From Rhyacichthys aspro (taxonomy: Eukaryota > Chordata > Actinopteri > Gobiiformes > Rhyacichthyidae): 64,000 nt of DNA. This document shows positions 33,661 to 45,924 of this stretch, in pieces. Position 1 is the stretch's first letter; every line of letters starts with the position of its first letter. Below the pieces are notes generated by a model. That model did not search any database. It saw only the letters and a list, made by a program, of their open reading frames with translations, and had not been told where the DNA came from. Made by a program: the position numbers and the translations under genes. The stretch spans positions 22,553,791 through 22,617,790 of the forward strand of contig CM072162.1 in assembly GCA_036850595.1 (NCBI GenBank). The letters are read 5' to 3'.

Positions 33661-34849
33661 TTGACTATATTTTCTCTGAATACTCTGTTTTGAACCTTGA
33701 CTTGAGAGACTTCTGTTTTATCTTTGGCCACAGTTTGGGACGTCCCTCTTATTATTTTTCACTGTCTGGGATCATTAACTTTGGACTGTACAAGACAAGT
33801 CAATATACAAACTTCAGAAATGTTTAAAACTGAGTCTAGCAATATCTTTTTACAAGGAATAAAAACTTTAACAATAACTTTGCCATTTTTTGACATCTCA
33901 TGGTTCTCGTCAGCGGAGTCTTTTTTTTTTTTGTATTGTGTATAAAAAGTTAAATAGGACTCCAAATCATATTATTATTATTATTTTTATTACTAAAAAT
34001 AAATCTACTGATGCCATTTTACTTTTTGTGCACTCATTTTTTAGTTTGACAAACATATGCAGCTGTTTTAAGAACGGTTCGTGCTATTGATGTTAACTGC
34101 AGCAAATCTCAGTTTTGTTGGAGCCAAAGTTGTAGAAAAGAGTAAAGGTTGTGTCAAATCTAACAAACTCACTTTCACACAATGATGCAGGTCATTTTAA
34201 GTTCACCCAGTAATTCTTTTGAAATGATAAAAGTACTGTGTGATTTTATATTAGCCTTGACTATAAAAATGGACGTAGCAATCTTTCATTACAGAAAAAC
34301 TCTATTTGTGTGGATATATTTTCTCAAATCAGAGCACAAGCTTTGCCAAAATCCATAAAAGCCAAAGCCTTCCAAAATCATTTTTGCATTATCTGGGTTT
34401 ACTTTTTCTAGATCTGATTCATTCTCTTTCAAAGCCCATTCCTAACGCTGTCAAGGCCCTGTTCTGACTCTACTTTCTTGGAAATTTAAACATTTAAACC
34501 GAGACATTAACAATATCTTTATCACATGTCAGCGCTGATAAGTTCATGTCCAGTTATTCCATTTTGTTTATAGACTTTAAACAAAGCCTGATTGATTGAT
34601 TGAAGCCATAAACCCACATTAAAATCATAAAACACATTTTAACTCAGGGTCATAAAGCGGCCTGTGTAAAGACTTTATGTAACCCACTTTATGATAGAAC
34701 CATATGTTTTATCCATTATGTCCATGTGATATGATCATTTTAGGCCAATGGAGGCAAAGGGGAACTGGCTTCAGGGTCATTTAACCCACTTTGTTTCATA
34801 TATCACGTCTATACAGGATTTTATGTCCAGTATTGAAACTATAATTGTT
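33661..34849. other. No feature seen
   Basis: AT-rich spacer with a TTA run near 33,970; nothing supportable. Confidence 0.4.
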
Positions 34850-35270
34850 CCTATATGGTATTTTCTATTTATCTAGCCATTGTTTTTGCATGTATTACGT
34901 CTGTGTGGAGATATTGAGCATAAGTAGCTTCATTTTTGCTCCGTGCCATGACACAGATGGGTAATGGCCCCCGTGTTGAAAGCGGGGCCCCGTGTAACGT
35001 GCAGCCCTGATTGCGGACCTGATTACCCGCCATATGCCAGCTGAAGGGTTGAGGGCCGCGCCAAATGAGAACAGTATGCAAACGGTACAGCGGCGTTTTT
35101 ATAGCGCCGTCATTATCCACCGCTCCGCTCGGCTCCGGCAAAATGAAAACGAGCGTGGCGGGGAGAAATAATGAAGTCGTAAAGAAATGAGAAGGAAAAA
35201 AAAATGAAAAAATGGACGGGTCACGGTGAGCGGTCGCCGCCAGATGTAATCCCATTGGACGAAAGGAAGA
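34850..35270. promoter_or_regulatory. Strong enhancer-like block
   Basis: Unique balanced sequence: gcatgtattacgtctgtg, tgattgcggacctgattacc, ccatatgccagctgaagg, gtatgcaaacggtacag, tttttatagcgccgtc, cattatccaccgctcc. The 146-codon minus-strand frame lacks recognisable features and sits in what looks like enhancer DNA. Confidence 0.55.
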
Positions 35271-36269
35271 GGGTTCACTAAAAAACTGGTCTCTTATAGA
35301 TTCATACACTTCTTATTTGTGTTCAAACACTTTCCAAGCATCTCAGTCTAAGTTCAAGACCAGACTTATGGACTTTGGACACAAGGCAGTCTTTCTTCTG
35401 TCACAGTTAATAATGAGATATTGGTCTAAATGAAATAAAACGTTCACTAGATTTAGCTGAAAGTGGGCTTCTGTGATAAACTCTGGTCAATTGTCTTGTT
35501 TTTCTTTCTTGGACACATTTCAAACACATGGGACGCCTTAAGACGGAAAGTACAAAAGCTGTGGTCTTCACTTGTCCTTGATTTAAAAACAGTTTGAGCT
35601 TTTTTCCCAGAGACTAAGGAGAGACTCATTAAGGGCTTTTGGAGTCTCTGGACTGGTCTGGATTACACAAATGATCAACCCTTTTTCACTGGATTTTTGA
35701 TTTTTTGCCATTTCTTCCTTTATTTTTGTTGAATTATAAGCATTTTGTCTTCATTTAGTTTAAGTTTTGTTTGTATTATTAGCTGCTGTTTGCCACATCT
35801 GGATTTATTTCTCCTCTTTGTATTTATCTTTCTTTCTGATCACTACAGCCTCATTTAGAACTTGTCGTTGAGTCTCCCACCCCCTTCATTTGTGTTTACA
35901 CCTGTGTATTAATCCTTTTTTGACCTATGTCCCTCCCTTTTCATCCTGGGAGTGTATCCTCTTTCTGGTTTCTCTTTTTTCCCCGTTTCAGTGTTGTTCC
36001 TTGCCCTAATAGAAGCTCTAAAATCTGTAAAATGATGATACTAGGCTCAAAAATAACGTCTTGCCTTAATTGCAAACATAAAATCTACATTTTTCTGACA
36101 ATTAATCGCCCAAATACAGTTGGATAAGTATGATCAGTCGAGAAAGTCTCACTAAAATCTAGATAATGTCCTTAACTAGAAACAAAACCTATGTTAACCT
36201 GTTTAGTACTGACTCCATATGGTTCAGACTGACACTAATATTCACTTTTTCTAATTGCCCTTTGAGAAA
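35271..36269. other. No feature seen
   Basis: AT-rich spacer; nothing supportable. Confidence 0.4.
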
Positions 36270-36960
36270 TTACAGGAGTTTTAATCCAGAGACGTATCTT
36301 TGTGATGAACAGCTCCGTTCCGTTGGCTTCGACCTGCGTCTCATTTTTGGCACCGCTGGGAAATCGCCTCGATCCTTTTAAACCGAGCGCGCACTGACCC
36401 CATCCTTTCATCAACAGTGATAAAAGCCTCGCCGTTACTTCAGATGCCACCTTCCCCCCCTTTTTTTTCCTCCTTTCTACCTACAGTCATCCGAATCAAG
36501 AATGCAAATGGGGCTGCCGCCTCACAAAGCCTGGGGTGACCTATATTACAGCTAATGATGGGCCACAGTGTCGGAAGAGGAGCTCCAATGAAAGAGAATT
36601 TGAATGAAGCTGACCCACATACAAAGGCGCGACCAGTCGAAAGGCATGTTCCCTTCTCACTAAGTAGGCCACAATGGGCTTCAGGATTATGCACAAGTTC
36701 CCCTTTTCTCCAGATGCACCGGGGGAAAGAAAAAAAAAAAAAAAAAATATGGGGAGGTGATGGGAAGCCCTTGGCAACAGGAGTCGGGCCTTACACAACA
36801 CTAACAGGTCTCAAGGAAAAGGAACAAGGTGGGAGATGGTTAAATGAGGGGTGCTCTTTTGCAAATGAAGAACAGGAGAAAGTGAAGGGATGAAATGAAG
36901 GGCTATGACCAGAAATGAGACGTGTATAAGCACATAATACAGAATCACAAATGAATGGAA
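36270..36960. promoter_or_regulatory. Composite enhancer-like block
   Basis: Three unique sub-blocks (36,270-36,440; 36,490-36,720; 36,830-36,960) are separated by a C/T run and a poly(A) run (about 36,728-36,746). A perfect octamer ATGCAAAT lies at 36,502-36,509, and gaatttgaatgaagctgacc near 36,597. The last sub-block carries GGGCTATGACCAG at 36,900-36,912 and GCACATAAT at 36,930-36,938, both shared with the block at 44.1 kb. Confidence 0.5.
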
Positions 36961-37343
36961 GAGGAAAAATGTATTCCACCTTTGCTTATGTTTCCTTTGA
37001 GGAAGAGGAAACCAAAAAACATCTCTACAAAGTCAAGGTCCACAGTTAAACGTCTGGTTTACTTTAAATATCATTTTTCTTTCTTCTTCTTTTTCTTTCC
37101 TTCATGTTACAGTGTCATTTTTACACAAAAGTCTTGACTTTCTGACATTTGGTATTGACCCATGGAGTCGTCCAGAATGAGCCAGACCCAGCCTCTGAGT
37201 CAAGGAACTAAAACTAGACCAAAAGCACTAATACCTTTGTTTAAATCATAATGTATTGGTGTTAAAAAGCACAACGCCGGAGTTTTCAAGAGTTTAATGA
37301 AATAAGAGCAAAAGGGGTGGAGAGTCTTTATACAAGACTTTAA

Positions 37344-37780
37344 ATGAGAAGGTCTGGGGCTGGAAATGAGAAGGTCCGGGTCTGGGTTTGGAAACAAGAA
37401 GGTCTGGGTTTGGAAACAAGAAGGTCTGGGTTTGGAAACGAGAAGGTCCGGGGCTGGAAACAAGAAGGTCTGGGTCTGGAAATGAGAAGGTCCGGGGCTG
37501 GAAACAAGAAGGTCTGGGTCTGGAAATGAGAAGGTCTGGGTTTGGAAACGAGAAGGTCTGGGTTTGGAAACAAGAAGGTCTGGGGCTAGAAACGAGAAGG
37601 TCTGGGTTTGGAAACAAGAAGGTCTGGGTTTGGAAACGAGAGGGTCTGGGGCCGGAAACGAGAAGGTCTGGGGATGTGTTTGGAAACGAGAAGGTCCAGG
37701 GCTGGAAACGAGAAGGTCTGGGGCTGGGTTTGGAAACGAGAAGGTCTGGGGCTGGAAACGAGAAGGTCTGGGGCTGGGTT
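37344..37780 (+). repeat. 22-bp minisatellite
   Basis: About 19 tandem units of aaggtctggggctggaaacg followed by ag; several units carry a 6-bp insertion (ggctgggtttgg form). All three plus-strand frames and the minus-strand frames stay open through it because the unit has no stop, giving artefactual frames of up to 160 codons. Confidence 0.9.
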
Positions 37781-39646
37781 CAGATCAAAAAGAACTTGAG
37801 ACACCTGCAGGTCCACCATCAGGTCACTAATGAGGAATGTGAATTTGAGACACATAAAAAAGCTTCATAAGAAGGACTATACAAGATGTGACCCCAGAGT
37901 CCTGTTCAAGGCATATTTCATTTCTTGCCTGTTTGTGATTTGAATTACAAATCCTTAGCCTTTGTGATCTTTATTCTTGAACACGTCCTGAGCCGACCCT
38001 CACTCCTGCGTCCCATTAGAGACCGGAGCCGTCCCCGTCTGTTCCAGAGGAAGTGTTTTGTTTCTGGTGTGTCCAGCAGGTAGTAATTGCTGCGTGTTAA
38101 TCCTGGGATAACAAGTGTTTTCCCAAGGAGAGTCGATGATCATCTCACAAGGTCAGTTCAGCCCCGTTCGCTGCATGCATAATGGACACACACGGGATAA
38201 TGGAGACGTAATGACTGCACACACACCGGGCCTGCAGTCGGACCAAACACAGCACTTTTAGTTCCCTCAGGGTTATTTATAGGATCTGGATCTACTCCAC
38301 ACTGCTTTACCTGCAGTTTATTGATGTGATGGGTCGACTGGATTCAACTTGACCCTTTGTGTTCTGGCAGATCCACACAGAAACCCAACTAAAAGGCTAT
38401 AAAAGTAAGACAAGTCCACATCTAAAGACAGAAACTCAACAGGAGACTTTGAGCAGTTGCTAATTAACACCACAACCCCACAAATTTACAAATGTTTTCA
38501 ATGAAGCTGGTTTAAAGCAGAGATATACTCCCATGGGTCTGGCTTCTCTAAGAAAGTCATTTTAATCCAACATAACCTTCTTTGATCTTAAGTCGAAGAA
38601 TGTAAAGTTGTTATAAAAACAAAAGTAGGAAATAAAAGGAAAGATCTTACCCTTGATTCACTCAAAAATCTGCTCAAAAAAACAATTAAAGAACTTCTTA
38701 AGACAACTCTAACCCTCATCAAAGTTTAATCCAGGAATGCACAAGATGTATTTGCCCTAAAACACCTTTTGAGTGAATTGATAAAAACGATGTTGATGTG
38801 ATGCTTGTGACAATGACCCACAGACGAACGGTGCTGTTGGTGTTCGACAAAGACTGAGTCAAGTGTGGCTGTCGACTCCTGAGACACTGCTGCCAGGTTT
38901 GAAGCAGCAACACAATACAGTCAAATAGTTTTCCTCTTTTTTTAATTAAAACTCAGAGGTTTTTGTATCAAAGGTGAGACGTTCACTTGCTAAAAAAGAA
39001 CATGTTATTTTGATCGTTTTGAGTCTGCCTAAATTGGTTTGGATTGGAAGTGTAGAATAAAACTGCAAAATGGGTCTGGTCATGTGACTTTTTAAAACCA
39101 GGTCCTTTTGTCTTTGTCTGAAACTACTCTCCATGTAATACAATCCATACTGATCCATTTCCCAAATAGTATAGACCATAATAATACAATGGATGTAGTC
39201 ACTATTAATTGTATAATGTGTGAGTTCTGATGAAACACTTTTATTGCCCTTTGAACCTGGCTCAAAAAGAAATAATTCAAAAAGAAAAACAACACAATTA
39301 AATTAAAATAGCAGGCACCTACAGCTTTACTTTATTTGCCTTGTCTCAAAACTATTGGCTGAGTCTTGAAACCCGCACAGAAGCAGCAGGATTTGTGTCA
39401 TTTTTAAACTGAATAAACCTCACTTTCAGAATACATATTGATAAAACACTTCTCAGTTTACATCAAAACAGACACATATAGATTGTAAAAAGTGAGGAAG
39501 CTGCTTCTTTGCTTTACTATATTCACTCATGTACCTCTGTTTGATGATACATATTGTCATTTACTGTCTTCTTATCCAATAAAATGACTTCCTATTTGTG
39601 CATTCCTGATTCCACAGGAAATTAAACGTTGCATCAAAGCATTTCC
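37781..39646. other. No gene seen
   Basis: AT-rich spacer. A somewhat more balanced stretch at 38,090-38,260 (cgctgcatgcataatggaca) could be a minor regulatory element, but I cannot support it further. Confidence 0.35.
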
Positions 39647-40000
39647 AACATTTATCTATGTTTCATTCACTCCTGTTTCTCTATTTTTATCTTTTTTGAG
39701 CTGTTTCTCTGTAAAATAAGACGTATTTCCAACAGAATAACCCATTTCCTTGGTTTATTTCCTTGTTCCTTCATTGTTGACATCAGTGTCGACCAATGGG
39801 AGCGCTCCTTTTTACCTGAAGTGAGCTGTGATTGGACAAAATCCTGCTGTGGACTGATCATTCTCATCTATTAAAATCCTTCATTATAAAGACTAGATCA
39901 CGTCTTAAGGTCTCATTTTTCCACAGATACAATAAACTTTAGGAGATTACACTAAAAACTGAATGCAACTGTCAAAATCATCATGTTATGGACTTTTAAA
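39647..40000 (-). repeat. Interspersed element, subfamily A, copy 4
   Basis: Minus-strand copy, complete: caacatttatctatgtttca tail, cagagaaacagctcaaaaaa region on the other strand, palindrome core, CCAATCACAG, cttaagacgtgatctagtct and the outer end gctttaaaagtccataac. Confidence 0.75.
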
Positions 40001-40029
40001 GCACTATTTTGAATAAAGTGACCACTGAC

Positions 40030-40340
40030 TGCTGTATTCTCTAGTCATGTTTAGTATGCAAAGCCAAAGCGGCCTATCGACTGTTTTTTTCTCCTTGGTA
40101 AATTACATGTTTCCTTCTTAATTGTTATTGGAGATGTTATCCCGAGGCGGATGCAGCCCTCGCCTCTGGAGCGGCCCGGCTGACAGTCGTGTGAAGGGGG
40201 CACAGCGGAGGAGACCTATGCAAAACACCGCCTATGTTTAATTAATGACCCCCGTCTCTGTCCTCACTGCTCGGGACGGACAGCTGCAGCGGGGCCACGC
40301 TCCGACCTCCGAGGGCCACCGAGCTAAATGTGGCTGAGCT
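40030..40340. promoter_or_regulatory. Strong enhancer-like block
   Basis: Unique block with agtatgcaaagccaaag, ggtaaattacatgtttcct, cctatgcaaaacaccgcc, TAATTA at 40,239-40,244 followed by atgacccccg, and CpG-rich pieces. AATGACCCCC also follows the octamer at 4.3 kb. Confidence 0.55.
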
Positions 40341-40629
40341 CGGGACGGGACGTAACACTGGAGACACCACATTAGATCAGAAAGTTTATATGGGAATGGA
40401 AGGATTAACAAAACTCTACAAGTTTCATCATCTTTTTTAGTGAATACAGATGAAAAGAAATGTAGAAAAGCCTTTTAAATTAAACATGAGTCACAAATGT
40501 CAATAGTTTCTGATTTTAAATAAGGATGACTGGAACAAACAGGTTCTTGTAAAAAAAAAAAATTAAGAGGAGAAAACAACTCCAAGAACAAGACAGAAGT
40601 GTAGCATATCGTAATAATGATCAGAAAAC

Positions 40630-40745
40630 GAGACCTGAAGTCATCATCTAGGTTTGATTATTGAGGATTTTAACAGATGAGAGAGGTCAGCACATACAGG
40701 AACAGGACGGTCCCATTAGCTGCCATCAGTGTTGGGAAAAAAGAG
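40630..40745 (+). repeat. Divergent subfamily A fragment
   Basis: gagacctgaagtcatcatct and gaggattttaacagatgaga match the A-element middle (gagaccttaagacgtgatct, aaggattttaatagatgaga). The core has decayed to acggtcccattagctgcc. Old, partial copy. Confidence 0.5.
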
Positions 40746-40763
40746 TCTGTTCCAGCAAAAAAC

Positions 40764-40789
40764 CAAACAAACAAACAAACAAACAAGCA
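40764..40789. repeat. (AAAC)n microsatellite
   Basis: Five to six AAAC units with one interruption. Confidence 0.9.
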
Positions 40790-40999
40790 AAGTGAAACAA
40801 GAAGCATTCACACAGTGATTAATCAGTCAAATCAGTCTAAACTTCAGTCTGATCTCATGTCTGGGTATTTGGTGGTCGCAAATTGGTCCAGTTTGACCTT
40901 TTTTTAATAAAACAAGAGAAGAAAAGGTCACAATACTGTTGTTTCAGGTGAAGTTGGACCTTTGACGGTGAGACATTTCATGAATTTAACAGTAAATGT

Positions 41000-41225
41000 G
41001 TACATACAGTGCTCTTTTTATTTATTTAATTTAATGTATTATTTTATTTTATTTATTATTTTGACCTGAATGCACCTGTAACGTTTCTTTAGATTTTTTT
41101 TTATATTTAAAGTCTGTATATATATATTTACTGCATGCTCTCTTTATATATTTTCCAACACTATTTTGCCCTAAACCTACTGTGAAGTACCTCATTGTGG
41201 GATCAATAAGCTCTTGTCTCATGAC
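41000..41225 (+). mobile_element. LINE 3' tail fragment
   Basis: AT-rich 3' UTR-like sequence ending ctgtgaagtacctcattgtg then ggatcaataagctc, the form of a fish LINE 3' terminus. No coding remnant. Confidence 0.45.
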
Positions 41226-41449
41226 ACATTAAAGTTGATTTGTCTGTTTTTACTACACAGTCTGGAGCCAGGTCTAACTTCTATTTACCTCCAAATGAAA
41301 ACATTCACGGTCATTGTTGTCCACACTATTATACACTCTACAGTTCTCTTTACAATCAGAGGCTTTATATGAATGATTGTCTGAACAACAGCTTGTGTCC
41401 TTGCTTCTAAATGAATAAACGTGTCTGATGCAGAGGTCTGTGTCCTCTC

Positions 41450-42290
41450 TGACCGATTATTAACTCAAGGATAATGTGTTTGTATTGACTCCAGCTTTAG
41501 CCAAACACAGCGGCGGCTAATCAGTCCGACGCTAGCACCGGTCAGTCCTGCGTCTGTTTACCACATCCTCAGCAATATTTACATATGAAACACTGTCCGC
41601 TGATAATTCCCCTGGAAATATTAACCGATTATGCACAGATAGGATTAGCGCTGTTGCTAACCTCGAAGAGATACAGGAAGCGGCGGGACGAGGGTTCAGA
41701 GATGGAGCGATAACGGTCAAATCCAGCTGATATTTTAGTCCAAGAATTCCTTCATTATTTGACAAGTCTAGTTGGAAGCTTTGCATTGAGATCGTTATCT
41801 GAAATGTCAAAAAGAATTACTCCGATGGCTGATAGATGGCTGTGAATGCTGTTTCTGATAAGCACCGACTCCCAGCACTGGATTTAAAAAGGAGACTAAT
41901 TCCACGCTAATATGAATATGCCAGGCCTACAATCCTCCCAACGATGGTCCCAGTTGAACCACTCTCTTTACCTCTGCCACTGGAAAAATGCCACGGTAAT
42001 GTCAGCGCCGATGTGCAGATTTAGATCGGGCCGATTGTCCCGTGTCAGACGCGCATCCGACGGCCCGGGCCAGTTGATTAAGGTTGGGACATCAAAACCG
42101 GCTCGCGGCGGGAGATAAGGAAAGGCCGGATTGGGTTTTTTGTGGCCGAGCGTCGGGGTAATATTAAGAAGAAAATAAAAGTCGAGGAAGCACAGAGAGC
42201 CAAACTTGAGATATCTTTGAAGAGTCGTCAGGTAGTTTAGCATAAAGAGATAATCACAGGCTGTTTGGATCAATTAATGTGGAGATAGGG
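41450..42290. promoter_or_regulatory. Strong enhancer-like block, about 840 bp
   Basis: One of the longest unique balanced blocks. Examples are cggcggctaatcagtccgac, gcaatatttacatatgaaac, taaccgattatgcacagata, cattgagatcgttatctgaa, gacggcccgggccagttgat, ggggtaatattaagaag. Homeodomain, GATA-like and CCGG-rich words alternate. Frames open on both strands (92 and 101 codons minus, 68 plus) conflict with each other and are not recognised. Confidence 0.55.
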
Positions 42291-42623
42291 AAGTGATGAG
42301 GGCAGTGTTAAAGTCAAAGTGTGGAGAGTACAGACTAAGTACTTCTACAACAGGGAAAGAGAGCTCTACCTGTCACAAGCCACAATCTGTGACTTAGGTG
42401 GATATTTTACTGATGAATATATTTTAAGAAGAACATAAGAAAATCAGAAAGCCCCAGTTAAGTCCCAGTCCTCTTCTAGGCATTGGTTAAATGTGGAGTA
42501 GTGCTGTTGAGTCCAGGACCTTGTTTTGTCTGGTCTTTAGTGGAATATCTGCTGTAAAAACTGTCAAAAACAACAAAGATTTTACACTGATCAGTAAACA
42601 ATGGACCTGTGGTTTAGTCCTGT

Positions 42624-43308
42624 TCCTCTCCTCTCCTCTCTCCTCTCTCCTCTCTCTCCTCTCCCCTCTCCTCTCCTCTCTCCTCTCTCCTCTCCTCTCT
42701 CCTCTCTCCTCTCCTCTCCTCTCCTCTCCTCTCTCCTCTCCTCTCTCCTCTCTCCTCCTCTCTCCTCTCTCTCCTCTCTCTCTCTCTCCTCTCCTCTCTC
42801 CTCCCTCTCCCTCTCCTCTCTCCTCTCCTCTCCTCTCCTCTCTCCTCTCCTCTCTCCTCTCCTCTCTCTCTCCTCTCCTCTCTCCTCTCTCCTCTCTCCT
42901 CTCTCCTCTCCCCTCTCCTCTCCTCTCCTCTCTCCTCTCCTCCTCTCTTCTCTCCTCTCTCCTCCTCTCTCCTCTCCTCTCTCTCTCTCTCTCCTCTCCT
43001 CTCTCCTCTCTCTCTCCTCTCTCTCTCTCTCCTCTCCTCTCCTCTCCCTCTCCTCTCCTCTCTCCTCTCTCCTCTCCTCCTCTCTCCTCTCCTCCTCTCT
43101 CCTCTCCTCTCTCCTCTCCTCTCTCCTCTCCTCTCTCCTCTCTCCTCTCCTCTCCCTCTCTCCTCTCCTCTCCTCTCTCTCCCTCTCTCCTCTCTCCTCT
43201 CCTCTCCTCTCTCTCTCTCTCTCCTCTCTCCTCTCCTCTCTCCTCTCTCCTCTCTCCTCTCTCCTCTCCTCTCTCCTCTCTCCTCTCTCCTCTCCTCTCT
43301 CCTCTCTC
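42624..43308 (+). repeat. 685-nt pure polypyrimidine tract
   Basis: Irregular tctcc/tctctcc units, with no purine anywhere on the plus strand across the interval. It yields long Leu/Ser/Pro frames on the plus strand and Arg/Glu/Gly frames on the minus strand (up to 354 codons); all are artefacts of the repeat. Such mirror-rich purine/pyrimidine DNA can form intramolecular triplexes. Confidence 0.95.
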
Positions 43309-44079
43309 GAGGAGTCGAGGATGGACAATTAGCCCAAAGAGACCCACTGATAAACGAGTGAGGTTTGTGTTGTGTTGATGAGTAAATATTGGAGCAGCGC
43401 CCCCCACAGGCGAGGGGTATTTCTTACATACACCCTGACAGATGTTTATATGTACTCTTTTCAACTTCATCTCAGACTCATTTACACGCATTAAAACATA
43501 AAATGCAAAGATACAAAGATAGAAAAAAACAAAACAAAAAATCAAAAACATTCAAAGAAAGCATGTGTACTACAGTATAATAGTGTACTACAGTATAATA
43601 GTGTATTGGAGCTGCATTTAATAATAATGTGTCTCAAAAATGAGTCAAAATGGCTGACTCTCTTGCATTCCTCACCTCTCTTTACAATAGTTCTCTATGA
43701 AAATATCCTCAAACTTCCCACTTCAACTATTAAATACATCTTTGTCCAACTTTTCAAGGAAAAATCTGACTTTTTTTTAAGTCAGTATTTAGCGTCTGAA
43801 TAGAATGAGCAGGAGTTTGTAAAAGTCAATAGAAATCAATGAAAATCTCTCCCAAAGAATGTCCCAGAACTTTCTTCCGATAATAAAACACCAGTCAAAT
43901 CACACGCTGTTTCTTGAAGAGGTGTCAAAAGTGATTTTTTAAGATTTTTTTTATTCCACGAATCACAAAAAAGTATGAATAGACAAACAATGGCATTCCT
44001 GTGTGAGGTGTGTTGAAGTCTGAAGGAGACTGTCGCTAATAGGACGGGAATAATAAGACGCTCGGAGCCGCGGCACATG
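43309..44079. other. No gene seen; small 18-bp direct repeat
   Basis: AT-rich spacer. At 43,566-43,606 gtgtactacagtataata is repeated just over twice. At 43,395-43,412 (gcgccccccacaggcg) there is a poor CTCF-like word. Confidence 0.4.
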
Positions 44080-44720
44080 CATGTTCATATGTTAGAGGGC
44101 TATGACCAGTCAGGCACATAATGGAACAATCATTCTGCCAATCATCCGGCGCTGCAGCCCTCGTTCTCTATTTAAAAATTACTTTTAAAAGCGTTTTATC
44201 CGGCGCTGTCCTTTGTCTCGTCCTGCTCCATTGTTTCTCCTCTTTTCAAATGCGTCCTTGGTCACCGTCTGCCATTATTCTTCCGTCATGATGCATTGTA
44301 CGTCTTTGGCAACCAACAATTCCAATACGTCTTCCTCGCTGCCGATCACATCTCGTCCTTTCGATGAGAAGAATCGGCTTTGATATGTCAGGATAAATCA
44401 CGGCGTTATAATGAAAGGCGTCGGATGTCAAACGCTCCGGGGGATGATTTCGGGAGTTAGGGACCCGTTTGAGGCCGTCCCATCTGAGTCTGGCTTTAAT
44501 AAAAGGCTGCGGTGATGAGTTGTTCTTGGCAGGCCACAGAAACACTTGACTCCTGGAGGATGGACACGGTTGTTATTAAAATCTGTACAAAGACATCAGG
44601 CCTGATTAGGACTGACACTGGGGCATTATTGAAGATTTTACTCCAAGCATATTTTACATTAATGTCTATTTTAATTCAATGTCTAAATGTTTCCATTAAG
44701 TAAGTACATAGGCCACATAC
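44080..44720. promoter_or_regulatory. Strong enhancer-like block
   Basis: Unique block beginning with GGGCTATGACCAG (44,097-44,109) and GCACATAAT (44,114-44,122), both shared with 36.9 kb. It continues with caatcattctgccaatcatc, gtccatctgagtctgg-type sequence, ggataaatcacggcgttata and caggcctgattaggactgac. Paired blocks of this kind typify regulatory deserts. Confidence 0.55.
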
Positions 44721-44897
44721 AACCTTTGATGGCGCATATTCTAAAGTGTGATTTTACAAAAGGTGGATTATGTTTTCCTTAAAAGTGTCCTGTTCCTCGC
44801 CTCATAAACAGTCTGTGAAGGAATTATCCAATCAAAAAAAAATCCAAACTAATAAACATAGGTTTAATCCAAATGATTGTGTAATTGTGTGTGTGTT

Positions 44898-45168
44898 ACT
44901 TATTTTCCATTTAAAAAGACACACTTTTTCAAGATTCTAAGCTTCTGAATGGATGGTTCAGACCATAATACAGCATTACAGAACAGTGACTGTATTAAAT
45001 AAACAGGAGAGAATATCTAGGGCGTGTTCACTTCATTTAGTTTGTAACAAAGCAAAAAAACAATCCATTTAGTTTAGGTCCGCTGCAAACTAAAAAAAAA
45101 CTTTAAACTGGGACCAAACACAAAAAACAAAGCTCTTCTCAAGAAACACACTAGAGGGCACTGTTGGT
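44898..45168 (+). repeat. 271-bp direct repeat, copy 1
   Basis: Aligns nearly base for base with 45,925-46,195: acttattttccattt, ttcaagattctaagcttct, ggttcagaccataatac, gtgactgtattaaataaaca, ccatttagtttaggtc, agctcttctcaagaaacaca. Small indels only. It ends in a CTCF-like word ACACTAGAGGGCAC (45,148-45,161, 13 of 14). Confidence 0.85.
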
Positions 45169-45479
45169 TGCTTTAAAACTACAACTATAGTTTGACCAAG
45201 GCAATAATTCAAATTTGTGAGCACTAATATAATACATTTTAATTCAGTGTTACCTGCATTTAGGGCCTTTTTGTGTCTTTATTCCTTCTTCTAAACCATT
45301 TTATACCATCACACTTTGACTTTTATGACCAAGAATCTACAGAAAACCTCTTATTTGCGGGAAATCACAAGATATTACCAAAATACATCCACTTTCTTTG
45401 AGTGAACTACAAATCTGCTCACTCCAGGTTCAAACAGAGACAAAAGAAACCTCCCTTCTTTTTAATACAATCCTATATT

Positions 45480-45670
45480 CTTCATAATCTCTCGTTTTAG
45501 CTGCATATTCTCCATCATTATTAGACTGGCAGCAGCTCGAGGCTCGCGGGCGTTAACCTCCGCTGTGTTTGCCGTGTGATAAAAGCCAAAAGCACTATCA
45601 ATCTTTATTGTCTGGCCTGCATGCTGTAATTGCATTCAATAGTCCACTGATTCTCGTGTCTGCGCTGATG
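45480..45670. promoter_or_regulatory. Strong enhancer-like block
   Basis: Compact unique block between the two direct repeats: gctgcatattctccatcatt, gtgataaaagccaaaagcac, tatcaatctttattgtctgg, catgctgtaattgcattcaa. No reading frame. Confidence 0.5.
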
Positions 45671-45695
45671 ACACACACACACACACACACACACA
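45671..45695. repeat. (CA)n microsatellite
   Basis: Twelve uninterrupted AC units directly after the enhancer-like block. Confidence 0.95.
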
Positions 45696-45924
45696 GGTGA
45701 GAAAACACACCTCAAACTGGGAAATGAGCTATAAAACTCCGGTCTATGCATCAAAACACACACATATGCACAGGGAGGTTTGATGAATTGTTGACAGAAA
45801 CGATTGTGAGCGCCTCAAAGTGGACAGTTTTGGTGTAAATTGGACATGGATGGAACGTAAGACATGATCTGGGGCGTATGAAGGATGTGAACATCATGCA
45901 TTATTCAGATTTAACATGGTTTTG

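Noticed and set aside
34869..35309. 146-codon minus-strand frame
   Set aside because: Lies across an enhancer-like block; composition is not protein-like and no domain was recognised.
37294..37870. Frames of 60-160 codons reading a 22-residue repeat on both strands
   Set aside because: Artefact of a stop-free 22-bp minisatellite.
42487..43551. 354-codon minus-strand frame and 295-codon plus-strand frame
   Set aside because: They are produced entirely by the polypyrimidine tract; the peptides are Arg/Glu/Gly or Leu/Ser/Pro monotony with no domain.
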